A stretch of DNA of 64,000 nucleotides from HB2-32-21 sp041603535 (GTDB lineage Bacteria; Pseudomonadota; Gammaproteobacteria; Pseudomonadales; Porticoccaceae): positions 13,803-77,802 of the forward strand of contig JBFIEE010000009.1 in the NCBI GenBank assembly GCA_041603535.1, given 5' to 3'. Below the pieces are notes generated by a model. It worked only from the letters and a program-made list of their open reading frames with translations, had not been told where the DNA came from and made no database searches. Within the stretch, counting starts at the first letter, position 1; each line of letters opens with the position of its first letter. The translations under genes and the position numbers were made by a program. Of the stretch, positions 45,501 to 52,935 are shown one piece after another.

Positions 45501-46238
45501 CGTCTCGCGGTTGAAAAAAATCAATTGGAGCTGTATTACCAGCCGAAAGTAACGCGGGCAACGGGCGTGCTCGGTTCCGAGGCCCTGCTGCGCTGGCATC
45601 ACCCGGTGCGCGGTATCGTATCACCCGCTGAATTTATACCGGTTGCCGAAGAAACAGGCCTGATTATCGAAATTGGCGGCTGGGTAACCAATGAAGCCTG
45701 CCGACAATTGGCGGCATGGAATCGAACGCGGGACGATAAGCCATTGCTCGGCGTATCGATCAACGCCAGTCCCATTCAGTTCCGCCACCAGGGTTTTGTC
45801 GACAGTGTAAAACAGGCGATCACCAGGCATGTTGTTGACCCCGCGCTGATTACCCTGGAAATTACTGAGGGAACCCTGATTGAAAACATTGACGATACCA
45901 TCGCCAAACTTTATGAACTGAAGGTCGTGGGGGTGGATACGTCAATCGATGATTTCGGTACCGGTTATTCGTCGCTGTACTACCTGAAGAATTTGCCGCT
46001 TGATGAAATCAAAATCGATCAAACCTACGTACGGGATATCACCGTGAACCCTAATGATGCGGCGATCGTCGCAACTATCATGTCGATCGGCAAACACTTT
46101 GGCCTCAGGGCGGTGGCCGAGGGCGTTGAAACCGAGGCGCAGGCAGAGTATCTGAGGTCAATCGGATGCGATTGCCACCAGGGCTATCTTTACTCGCGAC
46201 CGCTACCCGCGGCAGAATTTGAAAAGCGGTATGTCTAA
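42534..46238 (+). CDS. Membrane PAS-GGDEF-EAL cyclic-di-GMP enzyme
   Basis: A 1,234-residue inner-membrane signalling protein. Order: repeat-rich cytoplasmic N terminus (1-22), TM1 about 28-47, periplasmic domain 48-206, TM2 about 209-227, HAMP-like linker, PAS-like domains near 291-410, 425-530, 540-660 and 680-795, GGDEF 800-970, EAL 985-1230. The GGDEF motif is intact (884-888), with an RxxD inhibitory site (875-878) five residues upstream. EALLR (1016-1020), DDFGTGYSSL (1139-1148) and the AEGVE block suggest an intact phosphodiesterase. Both activities are therefore possible. The upstream lipoprotein is the likely ligand-sensing partner of the periplasmic domain. Confidence 0.93.
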   Translation: MTSKQLEAKQPEAKQPETGQREIDFRWGLPLLVIVLFAITAVAWAFVQERIYTSTYKEQYLSSWRANMQRFQQTVESAFEARQFVGTDGQITHLDEQITKFNDDPGLDQLAIVARDGRILYSNRLGQKGRVAAEVLTGFDAAQLDVIGSATGLGQVFEAEDVDWTYIYYPLSISVEKASLRPDVDAILFVKLDVAHRRPVVYALLRKGLMLFVVVGVINLGILIWFLNQFLSKPLQKIIRGVESFSSNGATEDNATDVVIPGRGQFAYLTNAFKAMRHDLSKTLAHSYDHQQRLSRILESIGDAVIVTDKAGRIERMNGVAEVLTGWDRDTARDKPINEVMLLEDSETGELAASLVTDAVQTGDSPRRISATLCSKRGQYYQIGEGASPLIGITGALEGAVLIFRDITVDYRIREERILAELAFETGGPQMIADAGQIIVRANRACFSLSGYATEELIGVPLTSLYEEQADTGFIDFLNGNYCTMDVYPGRTERVNKKGEHLHFFESIRLLRNQQGVPSYFIVNLQDFTSVETAVDAMQETRSTYQSLVDSMYDGFMVVGDEGIVECNEQLARILQRDRADVIGLTILDLSPEFQDDGISSKAKLGDVLRTTLTGRQGMQLDWQARLANDDRLDLEVSLAPGTVSGEQVVLINVRDITARKRGERERERLMGELAAKEKMIRLSSQAYGIASWEMDVNTRRLRWSEGSAEVLGVSVANLGSEFGKLPFVYEEDQSLITMTVERALAEGKGFKLESRHIRDDGEVRWANAQCEVETDATGAVTALRGAVADITDYKTAQSEVERLAYYDPLTGLANRRLVQDRLQQACYLAARGQTSGALLFIDLDRFKLLNDSLGHKIGDLLLTGVADRLREWTREEDTVGRMGGDEFIVILPSVGTHSSSAAQNAHRVADKLQQRLSGNYEVDGHSYHITASVGIAVFPQDGARAEDLLHHADAAMYLAKKQGRDTVAFYQPRLQEEADARLELEQELRLAVEKNQLELYYQPKVTRATGVLGSEALLRWHHPVRGIVSPAEFIPVAEETGLIIEIGGWVTNEACRQLAAWNRTRDDKPLLGVSINASPIQFRHQGFVDSVKQAITRHVVDPALITLEITEGTLIENIDDTIAKLYELKVVGVDTSIDDFGTGYSSLYYLKNLPLDEIKIDQTYVRDITVNPNDAAIVATIMSIGKHFGLRAVAEGVETEAQAEYLRSIGCDCHQGYLYSRPLPAAEFEKRYV
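42543..42587 (+). repeat. Three tandem 15-bp copies in the GGDEF-EAL gene start
   Basis: Units starting at 42543, 42558 and 42573 differ at a few bases and encode KQLEA, KQPEA and KQPET in frame just before TM1. Copy changes would keep the frame. Confidence 0.9.
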
Positions 46239-46263
46239 AGCAGTGCTGCGCAGGGGGCTGGAC

Positions 46264-46283
46264 GCCGCAGGTAGCCGCAGGTA
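46264..46283 (+). repeat. 10-bp tandem duplication
   Basis: GCCGCAGGTA occurs twice head to tail in the spacer after the GGDEF-EAL gene. Apart from it and an AGCTTTCCA pair with 18-bp period (46495 and 46513), I see nothing in the 294-bp spacer 46239-46532. Confidence 0.75.
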
Positions 46284-46532
46284 ATAGTAATAATGGCAAC
46301 GAATACAATGGGTGTGCGGCTTGAGCGGCCTGTGAGTTGCTCGAATCAGGACATACGCGAACCTGGCAGTACTGGAATACGTTATAAGGTCAAGCCAAGC
46401 CAAATCTGATTTAAGCTGATTCTGATTGAATCTTATTTTTGCAAGCTCCGCGACGTCGGGGCATGGCTATTCAGCGAGTTTTAGCTCCCGAATCAGCTTT
46501 CCACGGGAAATTAGCTTTCCATAAGTAGATAC

Positions 46533-47459
46533 CTAGAGGTTAACACCATCGACTGCGGGCACCACCTGATCCAGCAGGCGTTGCGTCTGTTCCATGATAT
46601 CCCCGTCGTTCTCACCCAGGGGCCGCAGTATGAACTTTGAAATTCCCTGTTCCGCATATTGGTGAACACGTTCGATAATCTGCGCCGCGCCGATTGCCAG
46701 CGTATGAGAAAGATCCTGGTCGGGCGCAAGCTTGCTAAACCGTGCCAGTTCGCGCTGGCAAACGGCGTCATCGACAGTGCCAAAACGAAAAAAGAAGCCG
46801 GTGCCATAATGATCGTCGTCAATGGTTCGGCCATGGTCCTTGAGGGCCGCAACAATGGCTTTTTTTGCGATGCCTGCGCGCTTTGGCGATTCCAGCCCAG
46901 CCTGCCAGCCGGTGCCCACCCGGGCGGTGCGTGCAATGGCGGCGGCGCTGCTGCCGCCCACCCACAGTGGCAGGGGTTGCTGCCTGGGCAGCGGTGAGAT
47001 GGTGGCATTCTTGTAGTGGTAGTAGTCACCGTCAAAGGTTACCGCCGCGCCGGTCCATAAGCGCGCCATGATCTCCAGGGCCTCATCCGTGCGTTTGCCT
47101 CGGCCTTTAGTGTCGCGCCCGGTGGCTTGCCATTCCGGCGCGCGGTCAGTGCCGATGCCAAAGGCTGGCAGCAGGCGACCGTTACTGAGAAAGTCGATAG
47201 TGGCGCATTGTTTGGCGAGCACCAGTGGGTCGCGAAGCGCCACAGACGCGACATTCATACCAAACTTGACTCGCCTGGTTGCCCCGGCAATGGCGGCAAT
47301 CGCACTCATGCACTCCAGAAAAGGTTCATCGGAGACCAGCCGGTCGGTTTGCCAGAGCGAATCGATACCACCGGCTTCACAAAGTTCAACCCACGCCCAG
47401 AAATTGTCGACGTGCTCAAAGGGAAAACGCGCCATGCCCAGTCCTACCCCTATCGCCAT
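46533..47459 (-). CDS. LLM-class oxidoreductase, probable F420-dependent
   Basis: A 308-residue luciferase-fold protein. SLWQTDRLVSDEPFLECMSAIAA and GRLLPAFGIGTDRAPEW are the barrel segments near the flavin/F420 site, and LPLWVGGSSAAAIARTARVG is a family block. Its small size and lack of LimB-type features fit the F420-dependent clades, as does the F420 biosynthesis cluster nearby. An AGGGAG site precedes the ATG. FMN use cannot be excluded from sequence alone. Confidence 0.8.
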   Translation of the reverse strand: MAIGVGLGMARFPFEHVDNFWAWVELCEAGGIDSLWQTDRLVSDEPFLECMSAIAAIAGATRRVKFGMNVASVALRDPLVLAKQCATIDFLSNGRLLPAFGIGTDRAPEWQATGRDTKGRGKRTDEALEIMARLWTGAAVTFDGDYYHYKNATISPLPRQQPLPLWVGGSSAAAIARTARVGTGWQAGLESPKRAGIAKKAIVAALKDHGRTIDDDHYGTGFFFRFGTVDDAVCQRELARFSKLAPDQDLSHTLAIGAAQIIERVHQYAEQGISKFILRPLGENDGDIMEQTQRLLDQVVPAVDGVNL

Positions 47460-47580
47460 ACTTTGCTCCCTTTGTTATTGCTAGTAATGTGTGTATCGCC
47501 GCGTTTAATCTTATGTATAACCGCCTGAGTTCAGGGTCAGCTACTGAATTGGACAACAGTAAACTTTGCGTAAGCCCTGC

Positions 47581-48594
47581 TCAGGGTCGGAAGTTTTGGC
47601 CGGAGAATGCCTCGAAAGTGCGTTGAATATCGCGCTCTGATGCGTCGGCCAGTGGTGAAATGATTTGCGTCGTAATCCCTGTTTCCATGTCGGCGACCAG
47701 TCTTGCCCGGCACTCGTCTGCGCTGCCAATAACAGCAATTTCATCAATCATGGCGTCGCTGAGTGCACCGCCAGTTTTGGCCCGGTCCCGCGCCGCCCAG
47801 CCTTCGTTAATGGTTTGCGCCGCTTCCGCAAAACCGGCCCAGGCGAGGAATCGATTGTATACCGGGGTTGCATAGTAGGGGGCAAAAGCAGCTCTGAACA
47901 GGTTCCGTGCTCCGGCCCTGTCATCGGTTACCAGAACCATGGCGCGGTTAACAATTTCAACTCGCTGCCAGTCTTTATTACCGCGTTGGGCACCGAGCTT
48001 GACGTGCTCAATCATCTGCGGCAGAGCCCGTTGCGGCCATAAATTAAAAATAACTCCATCGCCGATTTCCGCGGCCATTTCGATCATTTTGGCGCGCAAT
48101 GCGGCGATATAGATAGGTGGCGGATGGGCGCTGGGCGCCTGGCTGTAACCATGACTGCGCAAGCCATCGAGATCGAAGTTGGTTTTTTCTCCAGTCAATA
48201 TGGAACGCACCATAAGCGCAGTGTTTCTGACCCGGGTGACAGGATTTTTAAACTCCACGCCATGCCAGTTTTCCATCATCGTCTGGCTCGACGAACCCAG
48301 CCCCATAACAAAGCGCTCTGGCAACAGCTGGCCCAGAGTACTGGCCGTGGCAGCCAGCACGGCCGGGGTGCGTGTAAAAACCGGTGTCACCGCAACACCG
48401 ATGCGAATAGTGTTGGTTGTGGCGGCGAGAGCAGCAGCGGTGGTAAGCGCGTCAGGGGCGCCGGCATCGGCAAACCAGGCGTCGGTATAGCTGTTGGATT
48501 CTGCCCACTGCACGCGGTCAATGGTATCGCTAACCAAAGGGCCGGCGGGCAAAGTTACCGCCACTCGCCGTGACAGGGGGGTTGGTTGGGCCAT
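47581..48594 (-). CDS. LLM-class oxidoreductase, probable F420-dependent (Mer-like)
   Basis: A 337-residue luciferase-fold protein. GLGSSSQTMMENWHGVEFKNPVTR is typical of the F420-dependent oxidoreductase group related to methylenetetrahydromethanopterin reductase. HPPPIYIAALRAKMIEMAAEIGDGVIF is a further family block. It is upstream of the 46533 LLM gene on the same strand (121-bp gap), so the pair may be co-transcribed. Divergent from the APH-type kinase. Substrate unknown. Confidence 0.82.
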   Translation of the reverse strand: MAQPTPLSRRVAVTLPAGPLVSDTIDRVQWAESNSYTDAWFADAGAPDALTTAAALAATTNTIRIGVAVTPVFTRTPAVLAATASTLGQLLPERFVMGLGSSSQTMMENWHGVEFKNPVTRVRNTALMVRSILTGEKTNFDLDGLRSHGYSQAPSAHPPPIYIAALRAKMIEMAAEIGDGVIFNLWPQRALPQMIEHVKLGAQRGNKDWQRVEIVNRAMVLVTDDRAGARNLFRAAFAPYYATPVYNRFLAWAGFAEAAQTINEGWAARDRAKTGGALSDAMIDEIAVIGSADECRARLVADMETGITTQIISPLADASERDIQRTFEAFSGQNFRP

Positions 48595-48701
48595 GACAAT
48601 TCCTCAGTGTAAATACTTTGTCGCAGCCGCATAGTCTCACATTTTGCGGTGGCGCGATTCAAGCGCTATGCTAGCGCGCAATCTACTATCAGGAATGGGC
48701 C

Positions 48702-49769
48702 ATGAGTGATGCAGCGACAGAATTGACCGCCGTTAGAGCTGGTCATGAATTTGATGAAAATGCTCTTCTGCAATACATGGAAGCGAACGTCGAGGGCTTC
48801 AGGGGACCCTTGCGGGTCTTGCAGTTTGATGGTGGCCAGAGCAACCCGACCTTTAAATTGCATGCGGCCTCCGGCACTTATGTCCTGCGTAAGCAGCCCC
48901 CTGGCGAGCTACTGCCCTCTGCGCATCAGGTGGATCGGGAATATCGGATCATGAAAGCGCTCTGGGATACGCCGGTGCCGGTGCCAAAAATGTATGCGCT
49001 GTGTGAAGACACCAGCGTTATAGGCACCAAGTTTTATATCATGGCCCTGGTCGAAGGACGGATATATTCAGAAATCCTGTTGCCGGGCTGTAGCCCCGCA
49101 GATCGCCGCGCGATGTATCTCGACATGATGCGGGTGCTGGCTGCTGTGCATGCCGTTGACTACCAGGCCGTTGGCCTGGAGACCTATGGTCGACCGGGTA
49201 ATTATTACGAGCGACAGATTTCACGCTGGACCAAGCAGTACAACGCCTCCAGAACCGAGGATTTGGCCAGTATGGAAAAATTGCTCGAATGGGTGCCTGC
49301 GCATTTACCGGAGTCCAGCGAAACCACGATTGCCCATGGCGATTTTCGTCTCGCCAACATGGTGTTCCATCCCACCGAACCGCGCATTGTCGCTGTGCTG
49401 GACTGGGAATTGTCGACACTCGGCCACCCCCTGGCGGATCTTGGCTATAGCTGTATGGAATTTAGTGCAGATTTCTACGGCGAAGTGCGATTGCGTGGGC
49501 CTGATCGAGCGCGCCTCGGCATCCCCTCCGAAGAGGAAATGGTTGCGGAATATTGCAGGGCTTCGGGTCGCGACGGGATTGATAACTGGAAATTTTATGT
49601 TATTTACAATTTGTTCCGTTCTGCAGCAATTGTCCAGGGCGTGTATAAACGTGGACTGGATGGCAACGCCAGTTCAGTATCGGCCCTCGAATACGGTGAT
49701 GAATGTCGCAACCGAGCGGATCGGGCATGGGAGCTCGTTGTCGAACTGGAGAAGGCCGGGGCTCGTTGA
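48702..49769 (+). CDS. APH-fold phosphotransferase, ACAD10/11 N-terminal-like kinase
   Basis: A 355-residue aminoglycoside-phosphotransferase-fold protein. The catalytic loop is AHGDFRLANMVFHP and the metal-binding loop LDWELSTLGHPLADLGY. QFDGGQSNPTFKL and YVLRKQPPG are the P-loop-like and Lys segments of this subgroup. The pattern matches the kinase half of ACAD10/11 and LvaA-like proteins, which phosphorylate 4-hydroxyacyl-CoAs, not antibiotics. The partner dehydrogenase is 9 kb away at 38813. A strong terminator follows. Confidence 0.88.
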   Translation: MSDAATELTAVRAGHEFDENALLQYMEANVEGFRGPLRVLQFDGGQSNPTFKLHAASGTYVLRKQPPGELLPSAHQVDREYRIMKALWDTPVPVPKMYALCEDTSVIGTKFYIMALVEGRIYSEILLPGCSPADRRAMYLDMMRVLAAVHAVDYQAVGLETYGRPGNYYERQISRWTKQYNASRTEDLASMEKLLEWVPAHLPESSETTIAHGDFRLANMVFHPTEPRIVAVLDWELSTLGHPLADLGYSCMEFSADFYGEVRLRGPDRARLGIPSEEEMVAEYCRASGRDGIDNWKFYVIYNLFRSAAIVQGVYKRGLDGNASSVSALEYGDECRNRADRAWELVVELEKAGAR

Positions 49770-49866
49770 TTTAAGGTCGATGATCGAGTGCGGGAGGCTA
49801 TGAATGTAGCAGCAAAATGGCTTCATAGCATCAAAGTAACCTGCGAACAAAAAAGGATTGCGAACA

Positions 49867-49895
49867 AAAAGGGGCTATTAATGCCCCTTTTTTTC
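49867..49895 (+). terminator. Factor-independent terminator after the kinase gene
   Basis: AAAAAGGGGC and GCCCCTTTTT form a 10-bp stem with a 7-base loop and T-run. Just upstream GCGAACAAAAA occurs twice, another short duplication. Confidence 0.9.
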
Positions 49896-49963
49896 GCGTC
49901 CGTTATGTTTTTCTGGCGGGTGAGAACCTGCTTTTCAGGTATCTCCGCCTCGACACAAGTGTG

Positions 49964-51004
49964 CTACGAGGCGATATCCGCCATCAATTCAAGCGCTTCG
50001 CGCGTCGTTTCACCACCGAGCAGCATGGTGCTTACCTGCCCGGCTTTACCCGCGTCAAGCCAGCGTTGGGCGCGGTCGCGAATCCGCTCAGCGGGGCCGA
50101 CCAGGTGGCAGGCGTCGACCAGTTCGTCGGGCACCATCGCTGCGGCTTCGCCTTTACGGCCTTCCAGATAAAGATCCTGAATTTTTATGGCTTCCTCTTC
50201 AAAACCCAGCCGTTTGGCGTAATCATTATAAAAGTTCCTGGCGCGGGCGCCCATGCCGCCAATGTACAGCGCAAAATTGTCTTTTAAGGAATCCATGCAT
50301 TTTCGTACATCGTCGCCCAGGGCCACCCGCACAAAGGGTGCGATCTGAAAGTCGTTCAGGGTTTTGTTGCCTGCCGCCGCAAAGCCCTCGTTAACCGGTT
50401 TTTCGAATACATGGAACTGCTCAGGGTCCATCCATACCGGAAAGAAGCCATCGGCGACTTCCGCCGCAGCCCTTACGCCAGCCGGCGTGATGGTCGCGGC
50501 AAAAATGGGGATTTCCTCATTGCAGTGCAAGATACTTTTTAGCGGTTTACCGAGGCCGGTCGCGCCAGCGCCGGTATAGGGAAGATGGTACTGATCACCC
50601 TCAAAAGTGAGCGGTGCTTCACGGGCGAAAATGAGTTTCATGATTTCAATGTACTCTTTGAGGCGCGTTACGGGTTTGCCATAAGGCACGCCGTGCCAGC
50701 CCTCGACCACTTGCGGGCCGGATGCACCGAGGCCGACAATGAAGCGGTTGCCGGATAGATGACTCAGTGAAATCGCGGTCATGGCGGCCATGGCAGGCGT
50801 ACGGGCAGGCATTTGCATAATGGCCGTGCCGACCTTGATTCTGGATGTGTTGGCGAGGATCCAGGTGGCCGTGGTAACGGCGTCTGAGCCATAAGCCTCG
50901 GCAGTCCAGACCGAATCAAAGCCCAGTTTTTCGACATGTTTAATTGTGTCGAGGGGAATTCTCAGCGTACTACCGGAATATCCGGTCATGAGCCCTAGTT
51001 TCAT
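49964..51004 (-). CDS. LLM-class F420-dependent oxidoreductase
   Basis: A 346-residue luciferase-fold protein beginning MKLGLMTGYSG. FIVGLGASGPQVVEGWHGVPYGKPV is a strong signature of the F420-dependent LLM family abundant in mycobacteria and other F420 users. SVWTAEAYGSDAVTTATW marks the beta-2/beta-3 substrate region. Converges on the kinase gene across the terminator at 49867. It is the best sequence-based candidate for an F420 user in this window. Substrate unknown. Confidence 0.87.
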   Translation of the reverse strand: MKLGLMTGYSGSTLRIPLDTIKHVEKLGFDSVWTAEAYGSDAVTTATWILANTSRIKVGTAIMQMPARTPAMAAMTAISLSHLSGNRFIVGLGASGPQVVEGWHGVPYGKPVTRLKEYIEIMKLIFAREAPLTFEGDQYHLPYTGAGATGLGKPLKSILHCNEEIPIFAATITPAGVRAAAEVADGFFPVWMDPEQFHVFEKPVNEGFAAAGNKTLNDFQIAPFVRVALGDDVRKCMDSLKDNFALYIGGMGARARNFYNDYAKRLGFEEEAIKIQDLYLEGRKGEAAAMVPDELVDACHLVGPAERIRDRAQRWLDAGKAGQVSTMLLGGETTREALELMADIAS

Positions 51005-51194
51005 GGTTTTTCCTCTTTATAAAGCGTATTCAGCGCCGTTGAGGGCGGGTTGTTGTTTGGCAGTAACCTGCCGTTAACCTGATATTTAGTCAGGCTACTT
51101 TATCGCGAGCGCGGCCATATTGCATCGTGTATTGGCATTATTCACGTTCGTGCGGACGACATGGTCCTGAATACAAAGGGTGCCGCGACAGATT

Positions 51195-52610
51195 TTACAT
51201 GGGTCGGCTCCAGGCCACATTGATCGCGTTGACGTACGGTTTTACCGACTCTCTGGCACCGGGAAACAGCGCTGAGGGGCCACCGTAATTCTCACCCGTC
51301 ATTCGTGCATAACCCATGTGGAGTTCATTGCCGGTTGGAGTTTTCCAGGTGAATCCGATGCTGGCAGCACGTATTGGGTTAGAAGCCACCACGCCAAATG
51401 TCACCGAGTCCAAATCGTTATCATGGGCGCGTTTGCCGTAGGTATAACCAGCACGCAAAGTAAGGTTTGGCGAGGCGCGATAGATTAGTCCCAGTTTGTA
51501 ATTGGTCTGATTGCGCTGCCAGCCAAAGCCGCTGCCCGATGCGCTGCCCAGGGGATGGGCGAGCGGGTCCTGCAGAGTGGGCAAAATGCTGTTGCCAAGC
51601 GCCTTGACCTCGCGAAAGTCTATGCGTTGAACATCAAGGGCTACCAGCCAGTCTTCGTTGGGTTTGATGGCGGCGCCGACGCTGTAGTTGGCGGGAATAT
51701 CAAAACTCCCTTCGGCAAACAGGCCTTTATATTTTTTAAAATCCCGCATGTAAACTTTAGTGGAGTACGCCGCGCCAAGACTTAGCCAGGAATTCATTTC
51801 GCCGTACCAGCCGATCCGCACACCCGCGCCCAGGGCGTGGTCGTAGCCGTTGTTGGTTACCTTGTTTGGATATTTGGAATTCAGCGCAAAGGTCTGCAGG
51901 CCGTAGGCGCTAAAGCGCTGTAACACGAGAAGGGGTGACACGCCGATACTTTGCGTTGGGGTAAACCGCCAGGCGGCGGTGGGCGCGATGATAAATTGGG
52001 CGAGATCAAAGCCAAGTTCGCCACAGCCTAGCAGAAAGTTTCCCGCCTGCTTGCCGCAGGCGTCGGGGGCGGCGTTGGTGTTTGGGATGCCGGTACTACC
52101 GTGGAATTCCGCATTTAGCCCGCCGTTGGCATAGGAGGCGAGACCGATCGACAGTTTATCGTTAATCTGGCGGGAATAGGCGAATTCTGGGATATAAAAT
52201 ATGGAATTAGCGCTGGTTGTCGAAAAATTATAAATGGCATCAGCGCCGCTGGCACCACTGCGTTTTATGGTGCGATTCGGATTCAGTAACACCAGGCTGA
52301 CATCGAGCTGATTTCCAGCCGCCGCAAGTTTGCCGGGGTTGGAGGCTCCGGCAAAGGCATCCTGTGCAACCGCAGTCACCGCGCCGGACGTCTGCCAGGC
52401 AACAGGACCGTAGCCCAAAACGAAGTAACCACCGCCGGCATTTACCTTCGCCGCAAGAAGCGTGCAAATGAGCAGCGTAGCAACCATCATGCGTGGGTAT
52501 TTCACGGGGTTTGCGGGTTTTTTTAGCACCTGTTGTGCTGGTAAAAATTGGTGCGGTGCTGCGTAAAATCGAATTGCTCGTGTAATCTGCGTAACGCTAG
52601 CTAGAACCAT
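51195..52610 (-). CDS. FadL/OmpP1-type outer-membrane transport protein
   Basis: A 471-residue beta-barrel of the FadL family that imports long-chain fatty acids or other hydrophobic molecules. GGGYFVLGYGPVAWQTSGAVTAVAQDAFAGASNPG matches the NPA-like hatch region after the signal sequence. Aromatic, alternating strands fill the rest, and the C-terminal NAINVAWSRPM resembles a barrel end. The start at 52610 has a strong GGAGAG site, but the apparent signal peptide (MMVATLLICTLLAAKVNA) begins only at residue 41, so a start at 52490 or 52487 is possible though without an obvious RBS. Divergent from the LLM gene at 52936 across a long palindrome. Confidence 0.85.
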   Translation of the reverse strand: MVLASVTQITRAIRFYAAPHQFLPAQQVLKKPANPVKYPRMMVATLLICTLLAAKVNAGGGYFVLGYGPVAWQTSGAVTAVAQDAFAGASNPGKLAAAGNQLDVSLVLLNPNRTIKRSGASGADAIYNFSTTSANSIFYIPEFAYSRQINDKLSIGLASYANGGLNAEFHGSTGIPNTNAAPDACGKQAGNFLLGCGELGFDLAQFIIAPTAAWRFTPTQSIGVSPLLVLQRFSAYGLQTFALNSKYPNKVTNNGYDHALGAGVRIGWYGEMNSWLSLGAAYSTKVYMRDFKKYKGLFAEGSFDIPANYSVGAAIKPNEDWLVALDVQRIDFREVKALGNSILPTLQDPLAHPLGSASGSGFGWQRNQTNYKLGLIYRASPNLTLRAGYTYGKRAHDNDLDSVTFGVVASNPIRAASIGFTWKTPTGNELHMGYARMTGENYGGPSALFPGARESVKPYVNAINVAWSRPM

Positions 52611-52935
52611 AACTACTCTCCTGTCGGCAGATGATTATTGCCCTGATCACGGAGTGCGAATACCAGCATTCTTGACTGATCAGTCAAGAATGCTGGTATT
52701 CGGGCGAAACGAGCGCATTTGAGACGCCGGCTAGTGCCTTGATGATAACGGGATAAGGTTTGTAGCGTTGTCCGGGTATAACGTTATCTGGGTATAAATA
52801 ATATTGGCGATGTTACTGGTCCCTGTTTGCCATCGCCGCCGATCCCGTCGGATCGGCGATCTGCCGTTGTAATTATGTTTCCTGCGGTTTAACTTGGTCG
52901 ATCAAATAAGACAAAACAGGATTGTGGAGGGTTAT
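52611..52935. other. 325-bp divergent control region
   Basis: It separates the FadL-like gene (leftward) from the LLM-npdG-cof run (rightward). It holds the 46-bp palindrome (52657-52702) and a GGGTATAA pair near 52776 and 52793. No gene is supported. Confidence 0.7.
52657..52702. promoter_or_regulatory. 46-bp perfect palindrome, probable operator
   Basis: All 23 base pairs on each side of the centre (between 52679 and 52680) are complementary. The core is TTGACTGATCAGTCAA, resembling operators of TetR-family repressors. Each strand also shows TTGACT, a -35-like hexamer, pointing towards one of the two divergent genes. A shared repressor site for both is the simplest reading. No regulator gene lies within the window nearby. 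Confidence 0.75.

Noticed and set aside
48702..49769. Aminoglycoside resistance gene
   Set aside because: The fold is APH, but motifs and context match the ACAD10/11-type acyl kinase group.
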